From Tateyamaria omphalii (GTDB lineage Bacteria; Pseudomonadota; Alphaproteobacteria; Rhodobacterales; Rhodobacteraceae), in contig NZ_JAHVHT010000003.1 in NCBI RefSeq assembly GCF_019802125.1, positions 186,001 through 250,000 of the forward strand: 64,000 nucleotides of DNA, in the 5' to 3' direction. The translations under genes were made by a program, and so were the position numbers. Below, piece by piece: positions 16,351 to 26,051 of the stretch. A model generated the notes under the pieces. The model was given only the letters and a program-made list of their open reading frames with translations, was not told where the DNA came from and did not search any database. Positions within the stretch are counted from its first letter, which is position 1, and each line of letters opens with the position of its first letter.

Positions 16351-17682
16351 ATGTCCAAATGGACGGCATTTGCCGGGTCGAACGGTGCCCTTGTGGGTAC
16401 GGTGGCGGTTGTGATTGCAGCCGCCATTGGCGCTGGCCTTTACATCCACGCAAACCAGCAGGCGCCGACGCCGACTGTAGCCCAACCGGCGGAGGTCGCG
16501 ACCGCACCGCAAGTTGCTGCCGTCGAACCGCAGGCCGAGGCGGCCCCGGACGCGGCAGTTCCGCTTGATCCACCCTCGATTGACGAAGTGCGCGTTGAAC
16601 CGGACGGCCTGACGGTCATTGCGGGCCGCGCGGCACCGGGAAGCAAGGTCTCCGTCCTGCTCGACGGTACAGAAAACGCCGAAACGACAACGGATGACGG
16701 CGGCAGCTTTGCCGCGATCACCATTCTGCCGCCCAGCCCGAACGCACAGGTTCTGACGGTTGTACAGCGCGTCGGCGTCGATGAAATCGCATCGGTGGAC
16801 GAGGTGATCCTCGCCCCGCAAGCCCAGCCCGAACCGGTGGAACCCGAGGTCGTGGCCGAAGCGCCAGCCGAAACCGCGCCGGAAATCGAGACCACGGATA
16901 CCGCACCCGTCTCCGAAGAAACTCCAACCGCACAGGCCGCAGTCGAACCGGAAGCTCAGGACACGACCGACGTGGCAACAGCCCCGAACGCCGCCGCACC
17001 GGACAACACAGCTGCAACAACGGTCGCAGATGTGGCAGAGCAGGACGAGACCCTGCCCAACACAGCACAGCCGTCCCAGCCAGAAACGGTGGCCGAGGCA
17101 GATGTCGCAACACCCGCAACCCCGGTCGAAAGCACAGAGACAAGCGCGGCGCAGCAAGTCACGGTCCTGAAATCCACCGAAGAGGGGGTGCAGGTCCTCG
17201 GCAACACACCGCCAGAGGCCCTCGACAACATCGCCCTCGACAGCATCAGCTATTCCGAGGCAGGCGACGTCGAACTTGCAGGCCGCGCCCAACCGCAAGC
17301 CGACACCGTCCGGGTCTACGTGAACAATGCGCCCGTCGCGGATCTCGATGTGACGGCAGATGGCCGCTGGAAAGGGGCATTGCCCCAGATCGACACCGGC
17401 ACCTACACCCTGCGGGTGGACGAGCTGGACGCCGAAGGCGAAGTCACCAGCCGCGTCGAAACCCCGTTCCGCCGCGAAGACCCCGAGGTGCTGGCGCAGA
17501 CGGATGATGTGGACAGCCCCGCCAAGCAGATCACCGTGCAGGCGGGCAACACCCTCTGGGCCATCGCCCGCGACCGCTATGGCGAGGGCACGCTCTACGT
17601 TCAGGTGTTCGAAGCCAACCGCGACCGCATCCGCAACCCGGACCTGATCTTCCCGGGCCAGGTCTTCGCCCTCCCAAACTGA
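16351..17682 (+). CDS. LysM domain protein with a long Pro/Ala/Glu-rich linker
   Basis: A 443-residue protein: one transmembrane anchor near the N-terminus ([21 protein letters not shown]), an Ig-like stretch ([21 protein letters not shown]), then about 150 residues of acidic, alanine/proline/threonine-rich low-complexity linker. A second domain with similar spacing follows, and a C-terminal LysM ([19 protein letters not shown], about 395-443) would bind peptidoglycan. It is probably anchored in the inner membrane and reaches the wall. The ATG at 16351 is chosen over the GTG at 16336 because GGAGAGGG lies directly before it. Confidence 0.87.
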   Translation: MSKWTAFAGSNGALVGTVAVVIAAAIGAGLYIHANQQAPTPTVAQPAEVATAPQVAAVEPQAEAAPDAAVPLDPPSIDEVRVEPDGLTVIAGRAAPGSKVSVLLDGTENAETTTDDGGSFAAITILPPSPNAQVLTVVQRVGVDEIASVDEVILAPQAQPEPVEPEVVAEAPAETAPEIETTDTAPVSEETPTAQAAVEPEAQDTTDVATAPNAAAPDNTAATTVADVAEQDETLPNTAQPSQPETVAEADVATPATPVESTETSAAQQVTVLKSTEEGVQVLGNTPPEALDNIALDSISYSEAGDVELAGRAQPQADTVRVYVNNAPVADLDVTADGRWKGALPQIDTGTYTLRVDELDAEGEVTSRVETPFRREDPEVLAQTDDVDSPAKQITVQAGNTLWAIARDRYGEGTLYVQVFEANRDRIRNPDLIFPGQVFALPN

Positions 17683-17762
17683 CGCACAACTGGCGCGCTG
17701 CGCTGGCAACTCGCCCGTCGCTGCCTTAGATAGTGGCACCTGAACGTCAGGAACCCATCTCC

Positions 17763-19616
17763 ATGCCCGCAGACAGCTCGGAGTCGTCGGCACCCGCTGA
17801 CCAAGCGCCCCAATCGAATGACCCCAAGGACACCGTGGCCGAGGCCGAACGCGCCTCTGGCCTGCGCACCATCCGCAAGGTCGCGCCCTATCTTTGGCCC
17901 GCGGACAAACCATGGGTGAAAAAACGGGTCGTGCTGGCCATGCTGGCGCTTGTGCTGTCCAAACTGGTGTCGGTCTACACGCCCATCCTCTACCGCGACG
18001 CCGTGAACGTGCTGAGCGGTGAGGGCGTGTCGGACCTCGCCCTCGGTGCGATCGGCCTGACCGTGGCCTATGGTGCCGCACGGCTGATGAATGTGGGCTT
18101 CCAGCAATTGCGCGACGCGATCTTTGCGCGCGTGGCGCAGCGGGCGCTGCGGATGCTGGCGCTGGAAACCTTCCAGCACATCCATCGCCTGTCCATGCGC
18201 TACCACATCACGCGCAAGACCGGCGGGCTCAGCCGGATCATCGAACGCGGGGTCAAGGGCGTCGAATTCCTGCTGCGCTTCCTTCTGTTCTCCATCGGTC
18301 CGCTGGTGCTGGAGCTTCTGATGATCGGGGTCGTCCTGACGATCCTCTTCGACATCTGGTACCTGGTGGTCGTGGCGGTCACCATCGGGCTCTATGTCTG
18401 GTTCACCTTCGCCGTCACCGAATGGCGGGTAAAGCTGCGGCGGGTCATGAATGACCAGGACACCGATGCCAACCAAAAGGCCATCGACAGCCTGCTGAAC
18501 TACGAAACGGTCAAGTATTTCGGGGCCGAAGCGCGCGAAGCCGGGCGCTATGACAAGGCGATGGAAGGGTATGAGGCGGCGGCGCTGAAAACCAGCTACT
18601 CGCTCGCCTTCCTGAACTTCGGGCAGTCGCTGATCATCACCGCGGGCCTTGTCGGTGTCATGGTCATGGCAGCCATCGGGGTGCAGAACGGCACGCTGAC
18701 CGTCGGCGATTTCGTCATGGTCAACGCCTACATGATCCAGATCACCATGCCGCTCAATTTCCTCGGCACGGTTTACCGCGAAATCCGGCAGGCGCTTGTG
18801 GACATGGGCGAGATGTTCGACCTGCTCGAACAGCCGGCCGAAGTGGTCGATGCCCCGGACGCCAAGGCGTTGAACGTGACCGGCGGCCGGATCGAACTGG
18901 ACAATGTCCATTTCGGCTATGATCCCGCGCGGCCCATTCTCAAGGGCGTGTCGGTGGTGGCCGAACCGGGGCAACAGGTCGCCATTGTCGGCTCCACCGG
19001 GTCGGGCAAGTCGACCATTGGGCGGCTGCTGTTCCGCTTCTACGACGTCGGTTCGGGCGCGCTGCGCATCGACGGGCAGGACGTGCGCGAGGTCACGCAG
19101 GACAGCCTGCACGCGGCCATCGGCGTCGTGCCGCAGGACACGGTGCTGTTCAACGACACGATCCGCTACAACATCGCCTATGGCCGGGACGAGGCGACAT
19201 TTGCAGACATCGAACGGGCGGCCAAGGCGGCACAGATCCACGATTTCATCATGGGGCTTCCCGATGGCTACGACACCGCAGTGGGCGAACGCGGTCTGAA
19301 GCTGTCCGGCGGGGAAAAACAGCGCGTGGGCATCGCCCGCACGCTTCTGAAAAACCCGCCCATTCTGCTCTTGGACGAAGCGACCAGCGCGCTCGACACC
19401 GAGACCGAGCAGGAGATCAAGGAAGCGCTCAATGCGGCAGGGCAGGGGCGCACGGTGCTGACTATCGCACACCGGCTCAGCACGATTGCGGAAGCGGACC
19501 GCATTGTCGTTCTCGAACAGGGCGAAATTGTCGAGACGGGCACCCACGACGAACTGTTGGCAAGTGATGGACGCTACGCCCAGCTGTGGCAACGTCAGCA
19601 GGCGGATGAGGCGTGA
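17763..19616 (+). CDS. ABC exporter of the Atm1/ABCB7 type (fused permease and ATPase)
   Basis: A 617-residue half-transporter. Residues about 60-340 hold six transmembrane helices, and residues about 380-610 hold the ATPase with Walker A GSTGSGKST, signature LSGGEKQRVGIARTLL, Walker B ILLLDEATSALD and the H-loop IAHRL. The N-terminal helix region (PYLWPADKPWVKKRV) and SYSLAFLNFGQSLII match the Atm1 family, which exports glutathione-bound sulfur or metal complexes. The substrate is inferred from family only. The ATG at 17763 is preferred over an upstream GTG. Confidence 0.9.
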   Translation: MPADSSESSAPADQAPQSNDPKDTVAEAERASGLRTIRKVAPYLWPADKPWVKKRVVLAMLALVLSKLVSVYTPILYRDAVNVLSGEGVSDLALGAIGLTVAYGAARLMNVGFQQLRDAIFARVAQRALRMLALETFQHIHRLSMRYHITRKTGGLSRIIERGVKGVEFLLRFLLFSIGPLVLELLMIGVVLTILFDIWYLVVVAVTIGLYVWFTFAVTEWRVKLRRVMNDQDTDANQKAIDSLLNYETVKYFGAEAREAGRYDKAMEGYEAAALKTSYSLAFLNFGQSLIITAGLVGVMVMAAIGVQNGTLTVGDFVMVNAYMIQITMPLNFLGTVYREIRQALVDMGEMFDLLEQPAEVVDAPDAKALNVTGGRIELDNVHFGYDPARPILKGVSVVAEPGQQVAIVGSTGSGKSTIGRLLFRFYDVGSGALRIDGQDVREVTQDSLHAAIGVVPQDTVLFNDTIRYNIAYGRDEATFADIERAAKAAQIHDFIMGLPDGYDTAVGERGLKLSGGEKQRVGIARTLLKNPPILLLDEATSALDTETEQEIKEALNAAGQGRTVLTIAHRLSTIAEADRIVVLEQGEIVETGTHDELLASDGRYAQLWQRQQADEA

Positions 19617-19946
19617 CGCCGTGCGCCGCTCTTTGCCCTTCGGGCAAAATCGCCCCGCCCACCGTCCCGTGGCTGCTGCATGAAGAATGATGACCGGAAC
19701 GCATTGGATCGCCCGTTCATTTGATGATCAAAGTCGACGGCGTGCGGGGTACAATGCCGTAGACGAAGCCGGACGCTTCGTTTGAGGGCGGCTTTATGGT
19801 GCCACCGGATGATGCCCCTACGCGTACACCGTGGTGCATGTGGTTGCTCGCAGCGGATCCAAGGCGAGCAGGCGCAGGGCGATCCCGGAAATGAAAAGCG
19901 CCGGTGAAGCCACCGGCGCTTTTCAACGGTGTGTTGGCTGCGACAC
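19617..19946. other. 330-base convergent gap with hairpins and a terminator; no gene supported
   Basis: It lies between the ABC exporter and the RND permease. A 69-codon minus-strand frame exists but would start inside the terminator, so it is not called. Two perfect seven-base inverted repeats (near 19762-19780, ACGAAGC/GCTTCGT, and near 19844-19870, TGCTCGC/GCGAGCA) precede the terminator. A structured 3' UTR or a small RNA is possible. Confidence 0.35.
19894..19923. terminator. Strong bidirectional terminator
   Basis: A perfect 13-base stem, AAAAGCGCCGGTG and its complement around the loop AAGC. A-runs on the left and T-runs on the right let it act in both directions, for the exporter on the plus strand and the RND permease on the minus strand. 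Confidence 0.85.
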
Positions 19947-22900
19947 CTACTCTGCCGCTTTCAGGGACGCCGCTGCCAGCGGCGACTGGGGCACAGATGC
20001 CTCAGCATGTGCGGGTTCGTCACCGAAGTCCCACACCAACTCGTCGCTTGTCACTGCGCGGGAATCGCGGTCCAGCGCCCAGTCACGCGCGGCGCGGCTG
20101 GCCCGACCCATGGACAGTTTGGCGAACAACTGGCTGAGCCAGCCGGCATAGGTCACGATCCAGACCCGAAGCGCCAGAAGCGATGGTGTGACCACCAATG
20201 TCAGGACAGTGGCGATGCCCAGGCCAAATACCACAGCCGTGGCCAATTGCTTCCACCACAGAGCGGTCGGGCTGTCGACGGTGTAGCCGCCACCGCCAAA
20301 GTCCAGCGAGAGGCCAAACATCATCGGTGCGAGGCCCGCCATGGTCGTGATCGTGGTCAGCAACACCGGGCGAATACGGTCCTGTGCCGTGCGGATGATC
20401 GCCTCGATCCGCGGCATGTATTTTTCGTATTCCTGGTAGGTGTCGATCAGAACGATGTTGTTGTTCACCACGATCCCCGCCAGCGCGACAATGCCCGTGC
20501 CCGTCATGATGATCGAGAAGGCCTGCCCCATGACCAGCATCCCGATCAGCACACCGGCCGTGGAGAGCACCACGGCCCCCAGAACCAAGAGCGCGTTGTA
20601 GATCGAATTGAACTGGGCCAGCAGGATGATGAACATCAGGAACAGGGCCCCGGCAAAGGCCTGCCCCAGGAACGCACTGGATTCGGCCTGATCCTCCTGA
20701 TCGCCTGTCCACTCGGTTTCGATGCCGATTGGGAAGGGGTTCGTTTCGACCCACTTGGTGATCTCGGCAATGCGTTCGTTGGCATTGACCGGGATCATCC
20801 GAAGCGCGCCTTGATCCATCTCCGCCTGCAGATCCAGCCCCCGGCCCTCGGGCGCGAGGTTGAAGAGTGCAAAGCCCTGACCATCTGCGGTGATTGCGGC
20901 ATCGGATGATGGTCGCACGGTGGCCACGATCTGTTCGACATCGGCACCATCCACCTCGACGGTACGGACCAGCTTTTGCAAACCGTTCAGCACGTCCGCC
21001 TTCACATCGAAGTAGCGCTTCTGATCGACGCGGTTGATCTGTGCCAGTTCGGCAACGGGCGTGCGGGTGATGAAGTTGGCAAGGGGCACCAGACCGTCCG
21101 CGGTCCTCACCTTCAGCGTGTCAAGCGTCGACAACACGCGGTTGTCTTCCGGCAGGCGCACGCGGATCTCGATCTCTTCATCCGACGTATCCACCCGCAT
21201 CGTGTCGAGCAGCAGACCACGGGTCACAAGCTGCACCATGGCCCCGACAGTCGCCACATCGGCGCCGTAGCGGCCCGCCTTTTCGACATCCACGTCGATC
21301 TGCCAGTCGATGCCGGGCAGGGGGCGCGTGTCCTCGATCCGGGTAAGACCGGGGGTCTGGTCGAAATGGGCGCGCGCCAGTGTCGTCGATTGCAGCAGGT
21401 CGTCCCAATCGTCGCCGCGGATGCGCAGATGCACCGGCTTGGCCGAGGCGGGGCCTTGGGACAGGGACAGCACCTCGGTCCGAATGCCGGGGATCTGCGA
21501 CAGCTCGGCCGTCAGCTCGTCCAGAACCGTGTTTCCGTCGAAGTCCGAAGCCTTGATCTGGCGCATGACGACATGATCGGTGAACGGGATGGTGAACCAG
21601 GGTTCGGATGCGTCCGGGCGGTCCTCCCACGGGATGGTCTCAAGCTGGATCTGGCCAATCGTGTCGCGTGGGGACTGTGCGCCGCCCGTATTGGCGTTCA
21701 ACCCGCCTGCACCGGCAAAGGCAAAGGCGCTGCTGATCCCCGGATGCGCCAGCACGATGTCCTCGGCCTGGCTCAACAGGGCATCCTTTTCGTCAAGTGA
21801 CATGTTCCCGCGCGCCAGCACATAGACGATGGCCTGCTCTGGCTCCGTCTCGACAAAGAACTCGACGCCACGGTTGTTGTTGATGAAGTAGATCAGCGTT
21901 GTACCCACGAAGACAAAGACGCAGCCGATCATCACAAGCGGCATCACCGGGTTTCCGACAATGCCTTGAATGACATAGCCGAAGGTTGACCGCTGGTAGC
22001 CCGCGCGCACCGAGCGATTGCGCGTGCCGAACACCTTGCGCACGCCCCAGGTCACGCCAAAGCCCAGACGCAGGAACAGCGCGGTGACCGACAGCATGGC
22101 CATGACCGCACCGGCAAAGGCAAGGGCCGCAAGGGCCAGCATGGCAAGCCCATACATGAACACGTCGATGAAGGTCGGCAGAACCGATCGCCAGACCTGT
22201 TGCTGATCCATCACGGCAAAGGCACCGCCGGCCCGTTCGATCAGTCCAGGAACGACCGTGAGCCCGGCCATCATGACACAGGCGAGGACGAACAGCCCCA
22301 CATGCGCGATGAAAGGCATCCGCGCGATGCCCTGGTTGGCATTGCTCAGCGCCTGGATAAAGCGGCCCAACACGCCGCCCATGACCGGCAGGTAAACCAG
22401 CGCAACGATCAGAGAGGCGGACAGGACAAAGATCAGGGTGACGGGCAACATGCCCATGAACTCACCCGGTACGCCGGGCCAGAACAGCATGGGCAGGAAA
22501 GCGCACAGCGTCGTCGCAGTCGACGACACAACCGGCCAGAACATGCGTTTGGCCGCGTCCACATAGGAGCGCATCGGGCCAACCCCCGCCTGTTGCCGCT
22601 TGTCTGCGTATTCGACAACGACGATGGCTCCGTCCACGAGCATCCCCACCGCCAGGATCAGACCGAACATCACGATGTTCGAAATCGAAATGCCCATGAT
22701 CGCGAGCAGGACAAAGCACAAAAGAAACGATGTCGGGATGGCAAAGCCCACAAGTGCCGCGGCGCGTGGTCCAAGAAAAGCCAGCGAAACGATCATCACC
22801 AGCGCGATGGCGGTCAGAACCGACCCCTCCAACTGCCGCACCATGGATGCCACTTCGCGGCTCCGGTCGTTGGATGTGCCAACCTCGACGACGGCCCGCA

Positions 22901-23837
22901 GGCCCTCGGGCCATTGATCCGCCTTTTCGTCCACGAGGGCCTTCACCTCTGTCGCGGTATCGATCAGGTTGAAACCCTTGCGCTTGACCACCTGCAACGC
23001 GACGGTGTCTTCCCCGTTGAAGCGGGCCGTCGACACGCGGTCTTCGAATGTCAGGTTGATCTGCGCCAGATCGCCCAGCGTCACGACCCGGTCGCCATTG
23101 GTCTTGACCGGCAGATTGTAGATGTCACGCACCTCGTCAAAGGACGACGGGATCTTGACCGCAAAGGCACCCTGCGCCGTTTCGACCTCACCAGCTGCAA
23201 TCAGCTGGTTGTTGTTCTGAACGACATTGATCAATTCGCCAGCAGTGACGTTGTATGCCTCCAGCCGCAGGGGATCGATCAGCACTTCGACCATCTCGTC
23301 ACGGTTGCCGACAAGGCTCGCTTCGAGAACGGCGTCCAGGGCCTCGATATCATCCTGCAGGGTCTTGGCCACACGCGCGATGGTCCGCTCGGGGACCGGG
23401 CCGGTCAGGTTCACGATGACGATGGGGAACTCTGAGAAATTGAACTCGTCAACCGTGTACTGTTCGTAGCCTTCGGGAAAGTCGGCCTCTGCCTTGTCCA
23501 TGGCGTCGCGCACATCCGCCATCACCTGTGTCTTGTCCCAGCCGAACTGGAACTCAAGCACCACGTTGGCGTAACCCTCGGCGGCCGTCGCAGTCATCCG
23601 GTCCAGCCCGTCGAGATCGGCCAATTCCGTTTCCATTGGCTTGATCAGAAGCGTTTCGGAATCAGCGGCGGAGATACCGGGGAAGGGCAGTGAAATCACC
23701 AGCGTCGGGATTTCAATGTCCGGCTCACCCTCTTTGGGCAACACGACATAGGCCAACGCTCCTGCCGCAATCGACAGAAAGATAAAGGCCACAACCATCC
23801 GGGCCCGTGACGCCGCCCAGTCAACGATACCGGTCAT
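19947..23837 (-). CDS. RND efflux pump, inner-membrane permease subunit
   Basis: A 1296-residue proton-driven exporter of the AcrB/MexB superfamily. The N-terminal segment ARMVVAFIFLSIAAGALAYV, the large periplasmic loops, TM4 with GMLVDGAIVVVEYADKR and a C-terminal repeat (VALAGIVVNNNIVLIDTYQEY) are present. At 1296 residues it is longer than the usual 1030-1050. The extra length is a central insert, about residues 500-610, with added hydrophobic helices between the two halves. It overlaps the adaptor gene by four bases. No outer-membrane channel gene is adjacent. The substrate is unknown. Confidence 0.93.
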   Translation of the reverse strand: MTGIVDWAASRARMVVAFIFLSIAAGALAYVVLPKEGEPDIEIPTLVISLPFPGISAADSETLLIKPMETELADLDGLDRMTATAAEGYANVVLEFQFGWDKTQVMADVRDAMDKAEADFPEGYEQYTVDEFNFSEFPIVIVNLTGPVPERTIARVAKTLQDDIEALDAVLEASLVGNRDEMVEVLIDPLRLEAYNVTAGELINVVQNNNQLIAAGEVETAQGAFAVKIPSSFDEVRDIYNLPVKTNGDRVVTLGDLAQINLTFEDRVSTARFNGEDTVALQVVKRKGFNLIDTATEVKALVDEKADQWPEGLRAVVEVGTSNDRSREVASMVRQLEGSVLTAIALVMIVSLAFLGPRAAALVGFAIPTSFLLCFVLLAIMGISISNIVMFGLILAVGMLVDGAIVVVEYADKRQQAGVGPMRSYVDAAKRMFWPVVSSTATTLCAFLPMLFWPGVPGEFMGMLPVTLIFVLSASLIVALVYLPVMGGVLGRFIQALSNANQGIARMPFIAHVGLFVLACVMMAGLTVVPGLIERAGGAFAVMDQQQVWRSVLPTFIDVFMYGLAMLALAALAFAGAVMAMLSVTALFLRLGFGVTWGVRKVFGTRNRSVRAGYQRSTFGYVIQGIVGNPVMPLVMIGCVFVFVGTTLIYFINNNRGVEFFVETEPEQAIVYVLARGNMSLDEKDALLSQAEDIVLAHPGISSAFAFAGAGGLNANTGGAQSPRDTIGQIQLETIPWEDRPDASEPWFTIPFTDHVVMRQIKASDFDGNTVLDELTAELSQIPGIRTEVLSLSQGPASAKPVHLRIRGDDWDDLLQSTTLARAHFDQTPGLTRIEDTRPLPGIDWQIDVDVEKAGRYGADVATVGAMVQLVTRGLLLDTMRVDTSDEEIEIRVRLPEDNRVLSTLDTLKVRTADGLVPLANFITRTPVAELAQINRVDQKRYFDVKADVLNGLQKLVRTVEVDGADVEQIVATVRPSSDAAITADGQGFALFNLAPEGRGLDLQAEMDQGALRMIPVNANERIAEITKWVETNPFPIGIETEWTGDQEDQAESSAFLGQAFAGALFLMFIILLAQFNSIYNALLVLGAVVLSTAGVLIGMLVMGQAFSIIMTGTGIVALAGIVVNNNIVLIDTYQEYEKYMPRIEAIIRTAQDRIRPVLLTTITTMAGLAPMMFGLSLDFGGGGYTVDSPTALWWKQLATAVVFGLGIATVLTLVVTPSLLALRVWIVTYAGWLSQLFAKLSMGRASRAARDWALDRDSRAVTSDELVWDFGDEPAHAEASVPQSPLAAASLKAAE

Positions 23838-25135
23838 TGTGTCTGCTCCTGAAAGGTCGGCGCGACGGTCACGCCTGCCGTGACGAACTCCTGCCCGACA
23901 ACGATCACGTTGATTTCATCGGGCAACCCGGCCAGCCAGATGCCCTGCGCCGTGTCGCGCACAACGGTTGCGGGGTTGAATGCAACCACACCGGCGCCGT
24001 CCACCGTGCGCAAACCCAGGGCGCCATCCTCGTTCAATGTAAGCGCGGAGGAGGGCAGCAGATGCGCCTTCTCGCCGGCCGCGGAAATGGCGATCTCGGC
24101 GGTTTGGCCGTCGCGAATCTTCAGGTCGGCGTTCGGCACTTCGATCTCGACCCGGAAGGTGCGGGTCATTTCATCGGCGGCCCGGCTCAGGAATGTCACC
24201 TCGCCCGTCACCTCCTGACCGCCAGCGGCCAGTCGGGCCCCTGCCAGCGCGCCAACCTCGATGCGCGCGACCTCGGTTTCCGGCGCGTAGGCCACCAGTT
24301 TGATCGGGTCGAGCTGGATCACGGTTGCGCACAGTGAGCCTTGTTGCAGCAAGGTGCCCAGTTCGGCGGTGTCACTTTCCAAAAGACCCGAAAACGGTGC
24401 ACGAATCTCGAGCCTCTCCAGCTCCTTTTCGGCGGTGGCGATGGATGCCGTGGCGCTTTCGATGGCGGCATTCGCGCTTTGCAGGCCGGACTTGGCCGCC
24501 GTCACGCTGGCTTTTGCAGCCTCGCGCGATGCTTCTGCGGCCGCGACAGCGGCTTCAGCGTTCTTCACGCGGGTTTCGGCGGCAAAGCCATCTTCGCTCA
24601 GGCGGCGCGCAGCGTTCTGGTTGACCAGCGCCTCGTCAATACGGGCCTGTGCTTCGATCACCCGGCTTTCAGCCTCGGGCACACGGCTTTGGGCTTCGGT
24701 CTTGCTTGCGATGGCTTCGGCCAGACGCGCGCGTGCTTCGGCCAATGCAGATTCGCGGGTGCCGGGGTCCAGTTCGCACATCAGCTGACCGGCCTCCACA
24801 AAAGCGCCCTTGCGCAGCGGCGGAGAGATCACGGTCGATGATGTCTCGGCCCGGATCTCGACCTGACGCGCGGCCGCGGTCTGGCCGCGCAAAATCACCG
24901 CATTGTCGATTTCACGTGCGATGGACGCCCGTGCTACTACCTTGATCAACGCACCCGTAGCTGCGTCCTCTTCGTCAGGCGCAGATGCAGCCGCGTCTTC
25001 CGATGTGGCTGTTGCTTCTGTTTCCGCAGCTTCCGGCGCCCCCGCGATGAATGCCAGGGTCCGCTCCCGCTCGATAATCCAGAAATACAATCCGGCACCC
25101 ACAGCAATGGCCAAGATCAACGAAACAATCCGCAT
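23834..25135 (-). CDS. RND efflux pump, periplasmic adaptor (membrane fusion) subunit
   Basis: A 433-residue protein with an N-terminal membrane anchor (MRIVSLILAIAVGAGLYFWI), a lipoyl half-motif (LRKGAFVEAGQLMCELD), a long alpha-helical hairpin rich in alanine and glutamate (about residues 140-250), and the second lipoyl half (LEIRAPFSGLLESDTAELG). Beta-barrel and membrane-proximal domains follow. It links the permease to an outer-membrane channel. The ATG at 25135 is chosen because AAGGAAG precedes it and the anchor begins there. It is the first gene of a two-gene operon with the permease. Confidence 0.92.
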   Translation of the reverse strand: MRIVSLILAIAVGAGLYFWIIERERTLAFIAGAPEAAETEATATSEDAAASAPDEEDAATGALIKVVARASIAREIDNAVILRGQTAAARQVEIRAETSSTVISPPLRKGAFVEAGQLMCELDPGTRESALAEARARLAEAIASKTEAQSRVPEAESRVIEAQARIDEALVNQNAARRLSEDGFAAETRVKNAEAAVAAAEASREAAKASVTAAKSGLQSANAAIESATASIATAEKELERLEIRAPFSGLLESDTAELGTLLQQGSLCATVIQLDPIKLVAYAPETEVARIEVGALAGARLAAGGQEVTGEVTFLSRAADEMTRTFRVEIEVPNADLKIRDGQTAEIAISAAGEKAHLLPSSALTLNEDGALGLRTVDGAGVVAFNPATVVRDTAQGIWLAGLPDEINVIVVGQEFVTAGVTVAPTFQEQTQ

Positions 25136-25209
25136 TTGGTATACTTCCTTGGTAGACTGCGCTCCGCGAACTGACGGAACGTCACGCGCCATATATGGGC
25201 TTACGTCTA

Positions 25210-25221
25210 AACTAACCAGTT
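25210..25221. promoter_or_regulatory. Possible TetR-like operator upstream of the RND operon
   Basis: AACT-AACC-AGTT, a short inverted repeat about 75-85 bases before the adaptor start, where a promoter is expected. RND operons are often controlled by TetR-family repressors, but no regulator gene is next to this one and the arms are short. Confidence 0.25.
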
Positions 25222-25378
25222 CAGATTAAAATTTTTGAGACACATTCGCAAGATTGCTCAAATAACGGACGCCTGCGTGCCGTCAGCTGCTCTTGGCTTG
25301 GGCGCAACGGCACGATAAGACATCCGCGAAAACAACGGTGCGGCGGAGGGATCCGCCCCGGAAACTGGGAGCGCGGGC

Positions 25379-26050
25379 GTGAGCAACACCGACAGCTTTA
25401 TCGATGAAGTCACCGAAGAGGTGCGCCGCGACCGCATGTTCGGCTACGTTAAGCGCTACGGCTGGATCGCCGGGCTTGCCATTCTGTTGATTGTCGGCGC
25501 TGCCGGTTTCAACGAATACCGCCGCGCCCAGGAAGAGGCGCGCGCCCAGGCGCTCGGGGACGCGATGCTTGCCGCCCTGGCCGCCAACGAAGATGACGCC
25601 CGCGCCGAAGCACTGGCCGGTGTCACTGCCGAAACGCCCGAAGGTGCCGCCGTGCTTGCCTTCATGACCGCAGGGGCCCAAGCGGAAGCAGGCCAGAGCG
25701 GCGCCGCCATCGAAACGCTTGCACCGATCGCACAATCCGCCGACCTGCCGCTGATCTACCGCCAGATTGCAACCTTCAAATCCCTGATGCTGCAATCCGA
25801 AACGCAAGACGCCCAGACCCGCCGCCAGGGCTTCGAAGCACTGGCCGTACCGGGCGTCCGCCTGCGCCTGCACGCCGAAGAACAACTGGCGCTCATCGAC
25901 ATCGAAACCGGCGACACGCAGGCGGCAATCGCCCGCTTCCAGGCCATTCTCGACGACGCCGAAGCGACCCCGGGCTTGCAACGCCGCGCCCTACAGGCAA
26001 TGGTGGCGCTGGGCGGCGCGCCAGAGGCCACAGAGACCGCCGGAGACTAA
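25379..26050 (+). CDS. YfgM-like tetratricopeptide membrane protein
   Basis: A 223-residue protein with a short cytoplasmic N-terminus (FIDEVTEEVRRDRMFGYVKRYG), a single transmembrane helix (WIAGLAILLIVGAAGFNEYRR, about 29-49) and TPR-like helices. In other proteobacteria YfgM is a periplasmic chaperone factor associated with SecYEG, and its gene stands before bamB and der, exactly as here. The start is a GTG at 25379 with GGGAG before it. It ends one base before bamB begins, so the two are cotranscribed. Confidence 0.85.
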   Translation: MSNTDSFIDEVTEEVRRDRMFGYVKRYGWIAGLAILLIVGAAGFNEYRRAQEEARAQALGDAMLAALAANEDDARAEALAGVTAETPEGAAVLAFMTAGAQAEAGQSGAAIETLAPIAQSADLPLIYRQIATFKSLMLQSETQDAQTRRQGFEALAVPGVRLRLHAEEQLALIDIETGDTQAAIARFQAILDDAEATPGLQRRALQAMVALGGAPEATETAGD

Positions 26051-26051
26051 G

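Noticed and set aside
19717-19926. 69-codon minus-strand frame
   Set aside because: It would start inside the terminator and has no ribosome binding site or family.
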